From assembly GCF_001894785.1 (NCBI RefSeq), contig NZ_BCWW01000008.1, forward strand, positions 124,001 to 188,000: a stretch of 64,000 nt of DNA, read 5' to 3'. Origin of the DNA: Rhodococcoides fascians NBRC 12155 = LMG 3623. GTDB taxonomy: Bacteria; Actinomycetota; Actinomycetes; Mycobacteriales; Mycobacteriaceae. The notes beneath the pieces were generated by a model that worked only from the letters and a program-made list of their open reading frames with translations, did no database searches and was not told where the DNA came from. Position numbers and translations under genes: made by a program. This document shows, piece by piece, positions 10,110 to 18,283 of this stretch. The number at the start of each line of letters is the position of its first letter. Position 1 is the first letter of the stretch.

Positions 10110-10954
10110 GATCTAGCTCCGATCCACAATGTTGCGCCGACGACAGCGGCGATTCCGACAACCCACAGGGCGATCATCTCGGTACCGGGACCGAAGCCAC
10201 CGAGACCCCAGCCGCCTGCAGCCTTGGTTTCCTGGGCCGACTTGACGTAGGCGATGATGTCCGACTTCTCCTCGATCGTCAGCTGACGGTCGGAGAACTT
10301 GGGCATGTTCTGCGGACCGGTGACCATCGCGGTGTAGATCTCCTGCTCGTTGGCAGGCCCGAGGTCCGGCGCGAACTTGCCCGACGACAGTGCGCCGCCC
10401 TGGCCGGTGAAGTTGTGGCAGGACGCGCAGTTCAAGCGGAACAGCTCGCTGCCTCGGGCGATGTCGTCGCCGCGAAGCGACTCCTGCGCCACCTCACCGT
10501 TCTCGTCGAGAATGACCGTCGGGCCGCCGCCGTTGGCCTGGATGTAAGCACCGAGCGCGTCGATCTGCTTGTCGTCGAACTTCGGCGGCTTGCGCAGTGC
10601 CTGTGCCTCGTTGCGAACAGCCGGCATACGGCCACTCGACACCTGGAAGTAGACGGCAGCTTCACCGACACCGATGAGACTCGGTCCGCGATCCTGAACA
10701 CCCTGCAAATTGGCACCGTGGCATGTCACGCACGACGTGTCGTAGAGCTGCTTGCCTTCGCGGATCAGCGCCGCCGAATCGGTGTCGGCTGTTGCAACCT
10801 GGGGTGTAGGCGTCAGGGCCGACGCGAGGAAACCCGCGCTCAGAAGGCCCATCATCAGAACGAGTGCACCGGTGACGCGTCGACGCGTCTTACGCTTGCG
10901 TCGCGCCTTCGAGGCCGAAGTGTCGTCGGTTGCTGCTGGGGGAGATGTACTCAT
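10106..10954 (-). CDS. qcrC: Cytochrome bc1 complex diheme cytochrome c subunit
   Basis: A 282-residue membrane-anchored diheme cytochrome c that replaces soluble cytochrome c in linking complex III to the aa3 oxidase. The two haem motifs are CVTCH (about 75-79) and CASCH (about 176-180); candidate axial Met residues are in the SSGRMPAV and PQNMPKF segments. It has an N-terminal membrane helix after a very basic cytoplasmic stretch ([11 protein letters not shown]) and a C-terminal helix (about 259-279). First gene of the tight qcrC-qcrA-qcrB overlap unit, 83 bp after ctaE. It corresponds to Rv2194. Confidence 0.94.
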   Translation of the reverse strand: MSTSPPAATDDTSASKARRKRKTRRRVTGALVLMMGLLSAGFLASALTPTPQVATADTDSAALIREGKQLYDTSCVTCHGANLQGVQDRGPSLIGVGEAAVYFQVSSGRMPAVRNEAQALRKPPKFDDKQIDALGAYIQANGGGPTVILDENGEVAQESLRGDDIARGSELFRLNCASCHNFTGQGGALSSGKFAPDLGPANEQEIYTAMVTGPQNMPKFSDRQLTIEEKSDIIAYVKSAQETKAAGGWGLGGFGPGTEMIALWVVGIAAVVGATLWIGARS

Positions 10955-11037
10955 CTTCTATCCCTTGTCGTGTCGGGACGGGCCGAACGTCGGGGGCTGA
11001 ATCCGTTCGCTCGATATCTGTGGCTTGCTGACTGTCA

Positions 11038-11649
11038 CTAGCGGATGAAGTAGATCGTCGCGAAGAGGGCAATCCAGACGATGTCGACGAAGTGCCAGTA
11101 ATACGAAACGACGATGGCGGCGGTGGCCTGCGCGGGCGTGAACTTGCTGACCAGGGTTCTGGTGATCAGGAAGACGAAGGCGATGAGTCCGCCGATCACG
11201 TGCAAACCGTGGAAGCCGGTCGTGATGTAGAAGACCGAGCCGTACACGCTGCTCGAGAGCGTCGTGCCCTCGTGGACCAGGTGGTAGTACTCGTATCCCT
11301 GACCGGCGACGAAGAACGCGCCCATTGCCAGGGTGACGATGTACCACCGACGAAGCCCGAACACGTCGCCACGCTCGGCAGCGAACACGCCCAGCTGGCA
11401 GGTGAACGAAGAAGCGATCAGCACGGCCGTCACCGGAACAGCCAGCCCGAGGTTCAGCTCGGTCGGCTCCGGCGGCCAGTTTCCATTCGCCTGCGCGCGT
11501 GCGACGAAGTACATCGCAAACAGCCCGGCGAAGAACATGAGTTCACTCGACAGCCACACGATCGTGCCGACGCTGACCATATTGGGACGGTTCAGCGAGT
11601 GCACGCGTTGGGTGATTGCCGATCCTTGAGTCCCTACAGCGCTCGTCAC
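11038..11649 (-). CDS. ctaE: Cytochrome c oxidase subunit III
   Basis: A 203-residue membrane protein of the aa3 oxidase. The sequence beginning [20 protein letters not shown] and ending [21 protein letters not shown]-type helices is the standard actinobacterial subunit III, with five hydrophobic segments. GTG 11649 was chosen because family members start exactly at TSAVGT; the upstream extension has no homology and no better ribosome site, and the chosen start itself has only a weak one. It leads the minus-strand ctaE-qcrC-qcrA-qcrB unit, physically pairing complex IV and complex III genes. It corresponds to Rv2193. Confidence 0.92.
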   Translation of the reverse strand: MTSAVGTQGSAITQRVHSLNRPNMVSVGTIVWLSSELMFFAGLFAMYFVARAQANGNWPPEPTELNLGLAVPVTAVLIASSFTCQLGVFAAERGDVFGLRRWYIVTLAMGAFFVAGQGYEYYHLVHEGTTLSSSVYGSVFYITTGFHGLHVIGGLIAFVFLITRTLVSKFTPAQATAAIVVSYYWHFVDIVWIALFATIYFIR

Positions 11650-11800
11650 AGAAAGAAGTATGACCCGTCGTAGTACGGAAGGCATATCCGGGTCCGGTCT
11701 TGGCGCGTCGCGGAGGAACGATTCCGAGCGCGCCGTTGTTCCCGCGCTGGTGGAGGGGCCTGTACGGGCCGGTAGGGTCCAGTCGTGCAAGGCTGGCCTC

Positions 11801-12277
11801 ATGGCAAAGAGCAGTGCAGGTGGGTGGTTTCGGCGGTTGTTCTCGCGGTCGACCGCGGAACGTCTGGACCCCACGCGCGAAGATCTGGTGGTAGTCGCGA
11901 GCTGCTTCGACGACGCGCGGGCGTGCTCCGCCGTTCTCGACGAGGCGGCGAACACGGAACCCACGTGGATCGAGTCCTCCGAGGTGCTGTTGCGGCATCA
12001 CCTCGTGCTGCCCGCGCACGAAGTCGACGATGCGGCAGCCGTCGCGGCGCAGGATGCGTACGAGGTCGGTCCGCAGGTCGAACTACCGGACGACACCGGG
12101 TATCGGCCGCAAGTCGATGACGGTGTCGCTCTGGTCCTGCAGCGGGTACAGGTGCTCGACGCGTTGCACTGTTCGCAGGAGAGGTCTCGCATGGCGGGTC
12201 TCGCGCAACGGCGTGGGGGAGCGGTACTGGGGTGGGATGCGCTGCAGCCCGCCTCACCCGCCGACACGTCTGACTAA
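11801..12277 (+). CDS. Conserved hypothetical protein
   Basis: A 158-residue protein that I do not recognise. It starts with a basic segment ([10 protein letters not shown]), then an acidic alpha/beta-looking domain including [20 protein letters not shown] and an 8-residue stretch LRHHLVLP. Three to four cysteines are not arranged as a metal motif. No signal peptide or membrane segment is clear. It is divergent from ctaE and 51 bp upstream of trpD on the same strand. A TAGGGT hexamer at 11772-11777 would place transcription start some 17 bases before the ATG. There is no good ribosome binding site, so the start is tentative. Confidence 0.6.
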   Translation: MAKSSAGGWFRRLFSRSTAERLDPTREDLVVVASCFDDARACSAVLDEAANTEPTWIESSEVLLRHHLVLPAHEVDDAAAVAAQDAYEVGPQVELPDDTGYRPQVDDGVALVLQRVQVLDALHCSQERSRMAGLAQRRGGAVLGWDALQPASPADTSD

Positions 12278-12328
12278 GCTTCCACCGCACCGCGCGCATC
12301 GACAGCAGAAGGGCACGGCACATCCACC

Positions 12329-13390
12329 ATGACCGCAGGGACCAGTGACGAGCAGCCGCGAACGTGGCGTCGAATCCTCGGAGCGTTGACCACGCACGCC
12401 GACCTGTCGAGCGCCGATACCGGCTGGGTGATGGACGAGATCATGTCCGACAACGCCACAGCCGCTCAGATCGCTGCCTTCGGGGTGGCACTGAAGATGA
12501 AGGGCCCCACTCCCGCGGAACTGGAGGGTCTCGCCGACTCCATGCTCTCGCACGCATTTCTGGTCGAGACCGACCGTGACGCGGTGGACGTCGTCGGAAC
12601 CGGCGGCGATGGTGCGGACACGGTGAACATCTCCACGATGGCCGCGATCGTCGTCGCTGCCAGCGGAATACGCGTCGTCAAACACGGTAACCGTGCAGCG
12701 TCGTCCAAGAGTGGTACGACCGATGTGCTCGAGGCGCTGGGCGTGCGGGTCACCCTGGGGCCCGCCGGGGTGGCGTCGAGCGTCGAGCAGGTTGGGATCG
12801 GGTTCTGCTTCGCGCCGATCCACCACCCCGCACTTCGGTTCTCCGGTCCGGCGCGCAAGGAGATCGGCATTCCGACGATCTTCAATGTGCTGGGCCCCTT
12901 GACCAACCCGGGCCGCCCACGCGCCGGACTGATCGGCTGCGCATTCGAGAATCTGGTGCCCGTCGTCGCCGGCGTGTTCGCTCGACGCGGTAGTTCGGTT
13001 CTCGTCGTCCGTGGTGACGACGGGCTCGACGAAATCACCCTGTCCACCACGACCACCGTGCACGTGGTGTCCGACGGGACCGTCACTGTCGACTCGATCG
13101 ACCCTGCCGATTACGGAATCGCTCGGGCACCCATCGAGGCCCTCCGAGGCGGGGACGCGAAATTCAATGCAGCAGTGGCACATCGCGTGTTCGCAGGCGA
13201 ACACGGACCCGTCCGTGACGCCGTGCTACTCAACGCCGCCGCGGCCATGGCCGCGCATCGAGGAGTCTCAAGAAACCTGCACGAGCAAATCGAAGCCGGA
13301 TTGGCAACTGCGGCAACGGTTGTCGACAACGGTTCCGCGGCCCGCCTGCTTGCCGACTGGGCACGCTGCACCACCGCGCTGGCCGACTGA
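12329..13390 (+). CDS. trpD: Anthranilate phosphoribosyltransferase
   Basis: A 353-residue enzyme transferring phosphoribose from PRPP to anthranilate in tryptophan synthesis. The PRPP-binding glycine loop GTGGDGADTVNIST (about 91-104) is intact, followed by the KHGNRAASSKSGTTD segment and the HHPALRF(S)GPARKEIGIPTIFN region that holds the second metal and anthranilate sites. Length fits the family. It lies away from other trp genes, as does Rv2192c. It converges on the RAM-domain gene with 11 bp between stops. Confidence 0.94.
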   Translation: MTAGTSDEQPRTWRRILGALTTHADLSSADTGWVMDEIMSDNATAAQIAAFGVALKMKGPTPAELEGLADSMLSHAFLVETDRDAVDVVGTGGDGADTVNISTMAAIVVAASGIRVVKHGNRAASSKSGTTDVLEALGVRVTLGPAGVASSVEQVGIGFCFAPIHHPALRFSGPARKEIGIPTIFNVLGPLTNPGRPRAGLIGCAFENLVPVVAGVFARRGSSVLVVRGDDGLDEITLSTTTTVHVVSDGTVTVDSIDPADYGIARAPIEALRGGDAKFNAAVAHRVFAGEHGPVRDAVLLNAAAAMAAHRGVSRNLHEQIEAGLATAATVVDNGSAARLLADWARCTTALAD

Positions 13391-13401
13391 ATCACACCGA
13401 A

Positions 13402-13677
13402 CTACTCGCCGATCGAGAATCCTGCATCGACGTCGGCACTCGAATACGACTGAAACGCAATGTGAGTCGTCGTACTGCGAACACCACGAACACGATTGAT
13501 GTGCTTGGTGATGACCTCGGCTATCGACGCATGATCACGCACCTTGACGATGGCAATCAGATCGACGTCGCCGGCGCACGAATACACCTCCGACACACCG
13601 TCCACATCGGCAACCGCCTGCGCCGTCTCCGGAATCAGATCGGCCTCGGCGTCGATCAAGACGATGGCATTGATCAT
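13402..13677 (-). CDS. Stand-alone Lrp/AsnC ligand-binding (RAM) domain protein
   Basis: A 91-residue protein with the RAM fold of Lrp/AsnC regulators but no DNA-binding domain. The pattern is a ferredoxin-like beta-alpha-beta-beta-alpha-beta: MINAIVLIDAE, helix ETAQAVADVDGV, strand SEVYSCAGDVDLIAIVKV, helix SIAEVITKHINRV, strand TTTHIAFQSYS. Such proteins oligomerise and bind amino acids or modulate full-length Lrp proteins. Being convergent with trpD may hint at amino acid sensing, but that is only context. Confidence 0.8.
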   Translation of the reverse strand: MINAIVLIDAEADLIPETAQAVADVDGVSEVYSCAGDVDLIAIVKVRDHASIAEVITKHINRVRGVRSTTTHIAFQSYSSADVDAGFSIGE

Positions 13678-13768
13678 CTGTGCTCCTCACGCATCTCCGG
13701 GCTCACACACGACGCGAGCTCGACCCAACCGAGACAACACTAGTTGCTCGGCCGACTCCACTCTCGCT

Positions 13769-13896
13769 TCATCGGTCGTTCCGCGGGCTCCACTCCTGCC
13801 TCATCGGTCGTTCCGCGGACTCCACTCCTGCCTCATCGGTCGTTCCGCGGACTCCACTCCTGCCTCATCGGTCGTTCCGCGGGCTCCACTCCTGCC
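13769..13896. repeat. Four tandem copies of a 32-bp unit
   Basis: Copies lie at 13769-13800, 13801-13832, 13833-13864 and 13865-13896, identical except for a G/A change at one position of the unit and no spacers. A decayed partial copy precedes them (about 13751-13768). The last copy is the 3' end of the adjacent minus-strand exonuclease gene, supplying its final ten residues and stop codon. Confidence 0.9.
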
Positions 13897-15580
13897 GCGT
13901 TGCTTCTCGGGCCGTTCGACACCACTCCTCCCACGAACCCGCAGACCGAGCAGGGCTGCAGTAGCCACTGCTGGTGCGAACGATGCGCACTCCGTCCGTG
14001 TGGAGCCACGACACGATCAGGCCCACCTCTTCCGGAGGCGCACCGCGAAGTGGCGTCGCATCGGGCATCACCGTCTCGGCCGACGCCGTGATCGCATCGA
14101 CGACGGGCATCGGGTGCACCCCTCTCGGCGCGACGGCTGCCCCGGCCAATCGGCCGAAGCGCACCACCATCAGCTCCCAGCCACCGTCGGCCGTCCGCCT
14201 GGCCGCCACGAGCTCTGCGATGGCCGCAACGGCGGCTGCTCGGTGCATCCTGCGGAGCACGTTCACCGTCACCGCGATTCGATCGCGGAGACGCGCGGCT
14301 GTCTCGAACAGTTCACGCTCCGCGAGTTCGGCGACGCGGCGTCGCATCGCGAACAGCAGCTCGTCGTCGTGTCCACACACGAACGCCAGAAATTTCGCCG
14401 GGGCACCCGAGTACTCCTCGGCCGTCAGGGGCCCGGAGAACGCCGCTGGGCAGCCACCGACGTCCGTCGCGGTGCACTCGTCACCGTGTCGAACTGCGCG
14501 GCCCAACCGGCGGGTGCATGTACGAAGTCGACAGAATTCTGCGGCGAGGGCGGAGGCCTCCGCCGCGTCCGCCCGAACAGCGAACGGTCCGAGGCTGTTG
14601 GGTGCGGGAGTGCGCACGATCGACAGACGCGGAAACGCTTCGTCGGTGAGGGTGACCCACCACCCTTTGCGGGGAAACTTCGATCGGCGGTTGTAAGGCG
14701 GGACGTGAGCCGAGAGCAGCCGTAATTCGCGGACTCCTGCCTCGAGTGCGTGCGCACATTCGACGTGGTCCACGCGAGTAGCGAGCGAGACCATCTCCTT
14801 CATTCGCCCACGTGTCTCGGAACCGGTGAAGTAGTTGCGCACCCGACGCTTGAGGTTGTTCGAGGTGCCTACGTACAGGACCTCGTCCGACGGTCCTCGG
14901 AAGAGGTAGACGCCGGGTGTATCGGGCAGGTGTGCGGCCAGGCCGCGTTTGGCTCGTTGCCCCGCCGACACCGCAGGGAGGTAGTCGACCAGTTCCGCGT
15001 AACTGTGTACGCCCTGGTTGCCCACTCGTTCGATCAGGCCGTGCAACACGTCCACCGTGGCACGCGCGTCGTCCAATGCTCGGTGAGTCGGCCGAGTGCT
15101 GGATCTGAACAACGTCGACAGGGCGGACAGTTTCACCGAGGGTGCCTCGTCGCGCGTGAGCACTCGCCGGGCGAGTTTGACCGTGCAGAGCACCTGGAAG
15201 CGGGGCCAGGAGATGTCGAGTCGACTCGCTGCAGCCTTGAGAAATCCCGTGTCGAACCCGGCGTTGTGTGCCACCAGTACCGATCCGCGAGCGAACTCGA
15301 GAAAGCCGGGGAGAACGCGTTCGATGCGGGGAGCCCCGATCAGCATCGCCGTCGTGATGCCGGTCAACTCGACGATGTAGGGCGGGATCGATCTGCCCGG
15401 GTCGACGAGGGTGGCGAATTCGCCGATGATCTCGCCGCCTCTGACCTTGACTGCCCCGATTTCGGTGATCGCCTCCGTGTCAGCGCTGCCACCAGTGGTT
15501 TCGAGGTCGACGACGACGAACGTGGTGGCGTGAAGCGGGGTGTCGAGTTCGTCGAACGTCAGCTGGATCGGCAGGCTCAC
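13865..15580 (-). CDS. DEDDh exonuclease fused to a UvrC-like GIY-YIG domain
   Basis: About 571 residues with two nuclease-type domains, matching Rv2191. The N-terminal part is a DNA polymerase III epsilon-like 3'-5' exonuclease: [11 protein letters not shown] (Exo I), [11 protein letters not shown] (Exo II), [14 protein letters not shown] (Exo III with His). The second part begins [30 protein letters not shown], a GIY-YIG domain like the N-terminus of UvrC, and ends with a UvrC-like Cys-rich/UVR region. It probably acts in DNA repair. The start is uncertain: GTG 15580 was chosen over TTG 15610; neither has a good ribosome site. The C-terminal QEWSPRNDR comes from the 32-bp repeat. Confidence 0.85.
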   Translation of the reverse strand: MSLPIQLTFDELDTPLHATTFVVVDLETTGGSADTEAITEIGAVKVRGGEIIGEFATLVDPGRSIPPYIVELTGITTAMLIGAPRIERVLPGFLEFARGSVLVAHNAGFDTGFLKAAASRLDISWPRFQVLCTVKLARRVLTRDEAPSVKLSALSTLFRSSTRPTHRALDDARATVDVLHGLIERVGNQGVHSYAELVDYLPAVSAGQRAKRGLAAHLPDTPGVYLFRGPSDEVLYVGTSNNLKRRVRNYFTGSETRGRMKEMVSLATRVDHVECAHALEAGVRELRLLSAHVPPYNRRSKFPRKGWWVTLTDEAFPRLSIVRTPAPNSLGPFAVRADAAEASALAAEFCRLRTCTRRLGRAVRHGDECTATDVGGCPAAFSGPLTAEEYSGAPAKFLAFVCGHDDELLFAMRRRVAELAERELFETAARLRDRIAVTVNVLRRMHRAAAVAAIAELVAARRTADGGWELMVVRFGRLAGAAVAPRGVHPMPVVDAITASAETVMPDATPLRGAPPEEVGLIVSWLHTDGVRIVRTSSGYCSPARSAGSWEEWCRTAREATRQEWSPRNDR

Positions 15581-15749
15581 TGCGACGACGTTAGGGCCGA
15601 CCTCCGACAAGAACGCCGAACACGGCGTCGGAGGGCATCGTGTCGGTCGGTGCCGATTGTCGAGTCGCGGAACCTGTCGGTGGCTGGCGCTACCTTTCTT
15701 TCGATCGGCCGATTACACCGTCCGACGCGACAAAGAGACAAGGATCACA

Positions 15750-16031
15750 ATGATCATCGACTGCAGTGACTGCCTGGTTCGTGACATCGCCTGCGCCGAC
15801 TGCGTTGTGACGGTGCTTCTGGGGGCTCCCGGGATGCCCGCGAGATCGGATGGGCAATGGGTCGGTTCACCGTCTCGTATCACCCTCGAGCAGGAAGAAC
15901 TCGGTGCCATGGGAGTACTCGCCGAGGTCGGTATGGTGCCCGCGCTCAAGCTCGTCGTGAACGACGACGGCACCGCGGATGTTCCCCTGTTATCGACTCG
16001 TGACACACCGGGCGATCAACGCGCCGGGTAG
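15750..16031 (+). CDS. Small four-cysteine protein of unknown function
   Basis: A 93-residue protein whose N-terminus carries two CxxC pairs within 15 residues (Cys 5, 8, 15, 18; MIIDCSDCLVRDIACADCVV), a likely zinc or Fe-S site. The rest is acidic with a helix-rich segment EQEELGAMGVLAEVGMVPALKLV. I know similar short proteins only as actinobacterial conserved hypotheticals. AAGGA lies 5 bp before the ATG. It precedes the riboswitch and NlpC/P60 genes on the same strand and is divergent from the exonuclease gene. No function is assigned. Confidence 0.75.
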   Translation: MIIDCSDCLVRDIACADCVVTVLLGAPGMPARSDGQWVGSPSRITLEQEELGAMGVLAEVGMVPALKLVVNDDGTADVPLLSTRDTPGDQRAG

Positions 16032-16071
16032 CGAGAACACGGCCGAATTCGGTCCGTTCGGCGCGTTGGGG

Positions 16072-16101
16072 TCGACACAGGGGTATGCCATTTCGTAACC
16101 T
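16072..16101 (+). promoter_or_regulatory. Putative promoter of the riboswitch-nlpC transcript
   Basis: TCGACA (16072-16077) and TAACCT (16096-16101) are 18 bp apart, and would start transcription near 16109, just ahead of the riboswitch. This is pattern matching only. Confidence 0.4.
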
Positions 16102-16139
16102 TCCTGAGACCTTGCGGAGTCTTGCCAGTCCAAACCGGA

Positions 16140-16305
16140 GTGGCGTCGCAAGTCACCGCCTAATCGATCACTCGCGAGAGTGTTCGTACCGGGAACCCGA
16201 TATTTACTGGGGTGAATCCCGCCGAGTCACCGATGGTGGCCGGTGGGTAGGGCTGCTCTTCCCAGCCCGAACCCGTCAGCTAACTCGGTCGGCGGACGAG
16301 TGGAA
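16140..16305 (+). ncRNA. ydaO-yuaA type (cyclic di-AMP) riboswitch
   Basis: The leader contains the recognisable conserved pieces of this class in order: CCGGGAACCCG (16188-16199 region), ACTGGGGTGAATCCCGCC (from 16206), GTGGGTAGGG (16243-16252), and CCCGAACCCGTCAGCTAAC (16266-16284) followed by a GGTCGGCGG closing strand. In Actinobacteria this riboswitch is found before wall-hydrolase genes, as here, where it ends about 20 bp before the NlpC/P60 start. Binding of c-di-AMP normally turns expression off. Outer boundaries are approximate. Confidence 0.88.
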
Positions 16306-16325
16306 GAAACGGAGCACCATCTTTC

Positions 16326-16880
16326 GTGGCGTCACAACTTTCCAACCGAACATTGCGGCGAGCTCTCGTAGCCGGAGCGCTCACGGCAGGCGTGGTGATT
16401 CTCCCCGCTGCACCGGCAATGGCGGCCCCAGTCACCATCCCCGGCGTCGGAACCTTCGAGATTCCTGACATCCCGGGTCTCCCTCCCCTCAACATTCCGG
16501 GCATGCCCGCTCCGGGTGCGCCCCTTGCCCCGCAGGTCACCCCGGCTGCCAAGGCCGTCCAGGCAGCGGAGTCCAAGATCGGCGCTCCGTACGTGTACGG
16601 CGCTTCGGGTCCGGATTCGTTCGACTGCTCGGGCCTGATCCAGTGGGCCTACAAGCAGGCCGGCGTCAGCCTGCCCCGTACGAGCTACGACCAGGCAGCC
16701 GCGGGCACTCCGGTCTCGCGTGACAGCCTGATGCCCGGCGACGTCGTCTCGTTCTACGGCGGCTCGCACTCGGGTATGTACATCGGCGACGGCAACGTCG
16801 TGCACGCATCCACGTCCGGCGTGCCGGTCAAGGTTGCTCCCGTGGACTCCATGCCGTTCGACGGTGCTCGACGCTACTGA
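16326..16880 (+). CDS. Secreted NlpC/P60 peptidoglycan endopeptidase (short form)
   Basis: A 184-residue exported peptidase predicted to cut D-Glu/mDAP bonds in peptidoglycan stem peptides. A signal peptide (RRALVAGALTAGVVILPAAPAMAA, cleavage about 34) leads into a Pro/Gly-rich linker and then an NlpC/P60 domain. The catalytic residues are Cys101 in DSFDCSGLIQW, His148 in GSHSGMYIG and His160 in NVVHAS. It resembles mycobacterial RipB/RipD-size enzymes. GTG 16326 follows the riboswitch, with ACGGAG upstream. It lacks the coiled-coil domain of the next gene, and the two C-terminal halves are similar, suggesting duplication. Confidence 0.9.
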   Translation: MASQLSNRTLRRALVAGALTAGVVILPAAPAMAAPVTIPGVGTFEIPDIPGLPPLNIPGMPAPGAPLAPQVTPAAKAVQAAESKIGAPYVYGASGPDSFDCSGLIQWAYKQAGVSLPRTSYDQAAAGTPVSRDSLMPGDVVSFYGGSHSGMYIGDGNVVHASTSGVPVKVAPVDSMPFDGARRY

Positions 16881-17192
16881 GCCGAGCGCTCCGACCGGAG
16901 TTGTGTACCGACCGACAGGGTCGATCCGTTTCGACGGTTCGGCCCTGTTGTCGTTTCCAGGGACGGTTTCCGGGCGACACGCCGGTACGGTGGACAGCAG
17001 AGCGTCCAGTTCGTAATCTGATCGAGACCTCTCCGACGTTTGGTTTGTGATCTGTCACGTGCAGACTGCGTCGATTTCGGACCGTGTTCACGTCCGCGCC
17101 CAGCTGAGCATGGGTATCGTTCGGTTCCGGTCACTTTTTCCAACCGCCACTCCAGCTGGAATGGCATATGTCAGGACGGAGAGTCGCTTTCC
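16881..17192. other. Intergenic region between the two NlpC/P60 genes
   Basis: 312 bp without a supported gene. An imperfect hairpin at about 16911-16953 (AGGG-CGA-CCG type stem) could terminate the first gene. No second riboswitch is recognisable, so the downstream peptidase gene is probably expressed independently of c-di-AMP. Confidence 0.5.
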
Positions 17193-18254
17193 GTGGCGAT
17201 ATCGAGAACCACCCGAGTTCTACGGCTAGTAGGTAGCTCGGTGACCACAGCCGTTGCGGCCGCGTGCATCATGGTGGTGCCGATCACGACGGCGACCGCC
17301 GATCCGGGCTTCGGCTCGGCTTCCGACGCGCAGGCGAAGCTGGCGGAGCTGTCCCGGGAGTCGGAACAGACCAACGAGTCGCTGCACAACGCGCAGATCG
17401 ATCTCGACGCTCGGGCTCGCGAGCAGCTCGATGCGCAGACCGCCGTCGATGCCAGTCGGGCGGCCCTCGACGCCGCCCAGTCGCAGCTGGCGCAGCTCAA
17501 ACCCGCCATGGACAAGGTGGCCAATGTCAACTACCAGGGCGCTCGCACCAACCGGTTGTTCGCGGTCATGGTCAGCGACTCCCCGCAACAGTTGCTCGAC
17601 CAAATGTCGGCCCTCGATGTCATCTCCGCCGAGACAGCCGGTCAGGTAGCTCGGTTCCAACAGGCCAGCGCGGATGCATCCGCGGCAGAGCAGGCCGCCG
17701 CGATCGCCGCAGAACAGGCCAGAGTCGCCGCCGAGCAGGCCAAAGCGGTCAGCGACGATCTGCAGGCGAAGCAGAGTGAACTTCAGGGCCAGATCGCCGA
17801 AGTCATGGCCGCGTACAGCGCGCTTTCCTCGTCCGAGCAGCTGGCCCTCGCGGGATCGGCGCTTCCTGAAGGTTTCGACCCCTCCACGATTCTGAAGAAC
17901 TTGACGCCGGGCTCCGGTTCCAGCGCGTTGCAAGCCGGTCTCACACAGATCGGCAAGCCGTACGTCTGGGGAGCGACCGGCCCCGACGGTTTCGACTGCT
18001 CCGGGTTGGTCGTCTGGGCCTACAAGCAGGTCGGAAAGACGTTGCCGCGGTCGAGTCAGGCTCAGGCTGCCGGCGGAACTCCCGTCGATCAGAAGGATCT
18101 GCAGCCGGGAGACGTCGTTCTGTTCTACCCGGACGCATCACACGTCGGTATCTACGCCGGTAACGGCAACGTTCTGCATGCCTCCACCTTCGGGGTACCG
18201 GTGAAGGTCCAGTCGATGGCGTCGTTCCCGTTCTACGGGGCCCGTCGATACTGA
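17193..18254 (+). CDS. ripC: Secreted coiled-coil NlpC/P60 endopeptidase, RipC-like
   Basis: A 353-residue exported peptidoglycan hydrolase, the counterpart of Rv2190c (RipC). After a signal sequence (to about residue 36) comes a long Ala/Gln/Glu-rich coiled coil (about 45-215, two helices around a conserved LFAVMVSDSPQQLLDQMSALD hinge), the region by which RipC answers FtsEX, then a linker and the NlpC/P60 domain. The catalytic residues are Cys269 in DGFDCSGLVVW, His317 in ASHVGIYAG and His329 in NVLHAS. GTG 17193 was chosen with GGACGGAGAG upstream and because homology begins with the signal peptide. It acts at the septum or periplasmic wall. Confidence 0.88.
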   Translation: MAISRTTRVLRLVGSSVTTAVAAACIMVVPITTATADPGFGSASDAQAKLAELSRESEQTNESLHNAQIDLDARAREQLDAQTAVDASRAALDAAQSQLAQLKPAMDKVANVNYQGARTNRLFAVMVSDSPQQLLDQMSALDVISAETAGQVARFQQASADASAAEQAAAIAAEQARVAAEQAKAVSDDLQAKQSELQGQIAEVMAAYSALSSSEQLALAGSALPEGFDPSTILKNLTPGSGSSALQAGLTQIGKPYVWGATGPDGFDCSGLVVWAYKQVGKTLPRSSQAQAAGGTPVDQKDLQPGDVVLFYPDASHVGIYAGNGNVLHASTFGVPVKVQSMASFPFYGARRY

Positions 18255-18283
18255 CTGTGCCGCGAACGACGACTGACGCCTGA

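Noticed and set aside
13769-13896. CRISPR array
   Set aside because: The 32-bp units are directly joined with no spacers and no cas genes are nearby.
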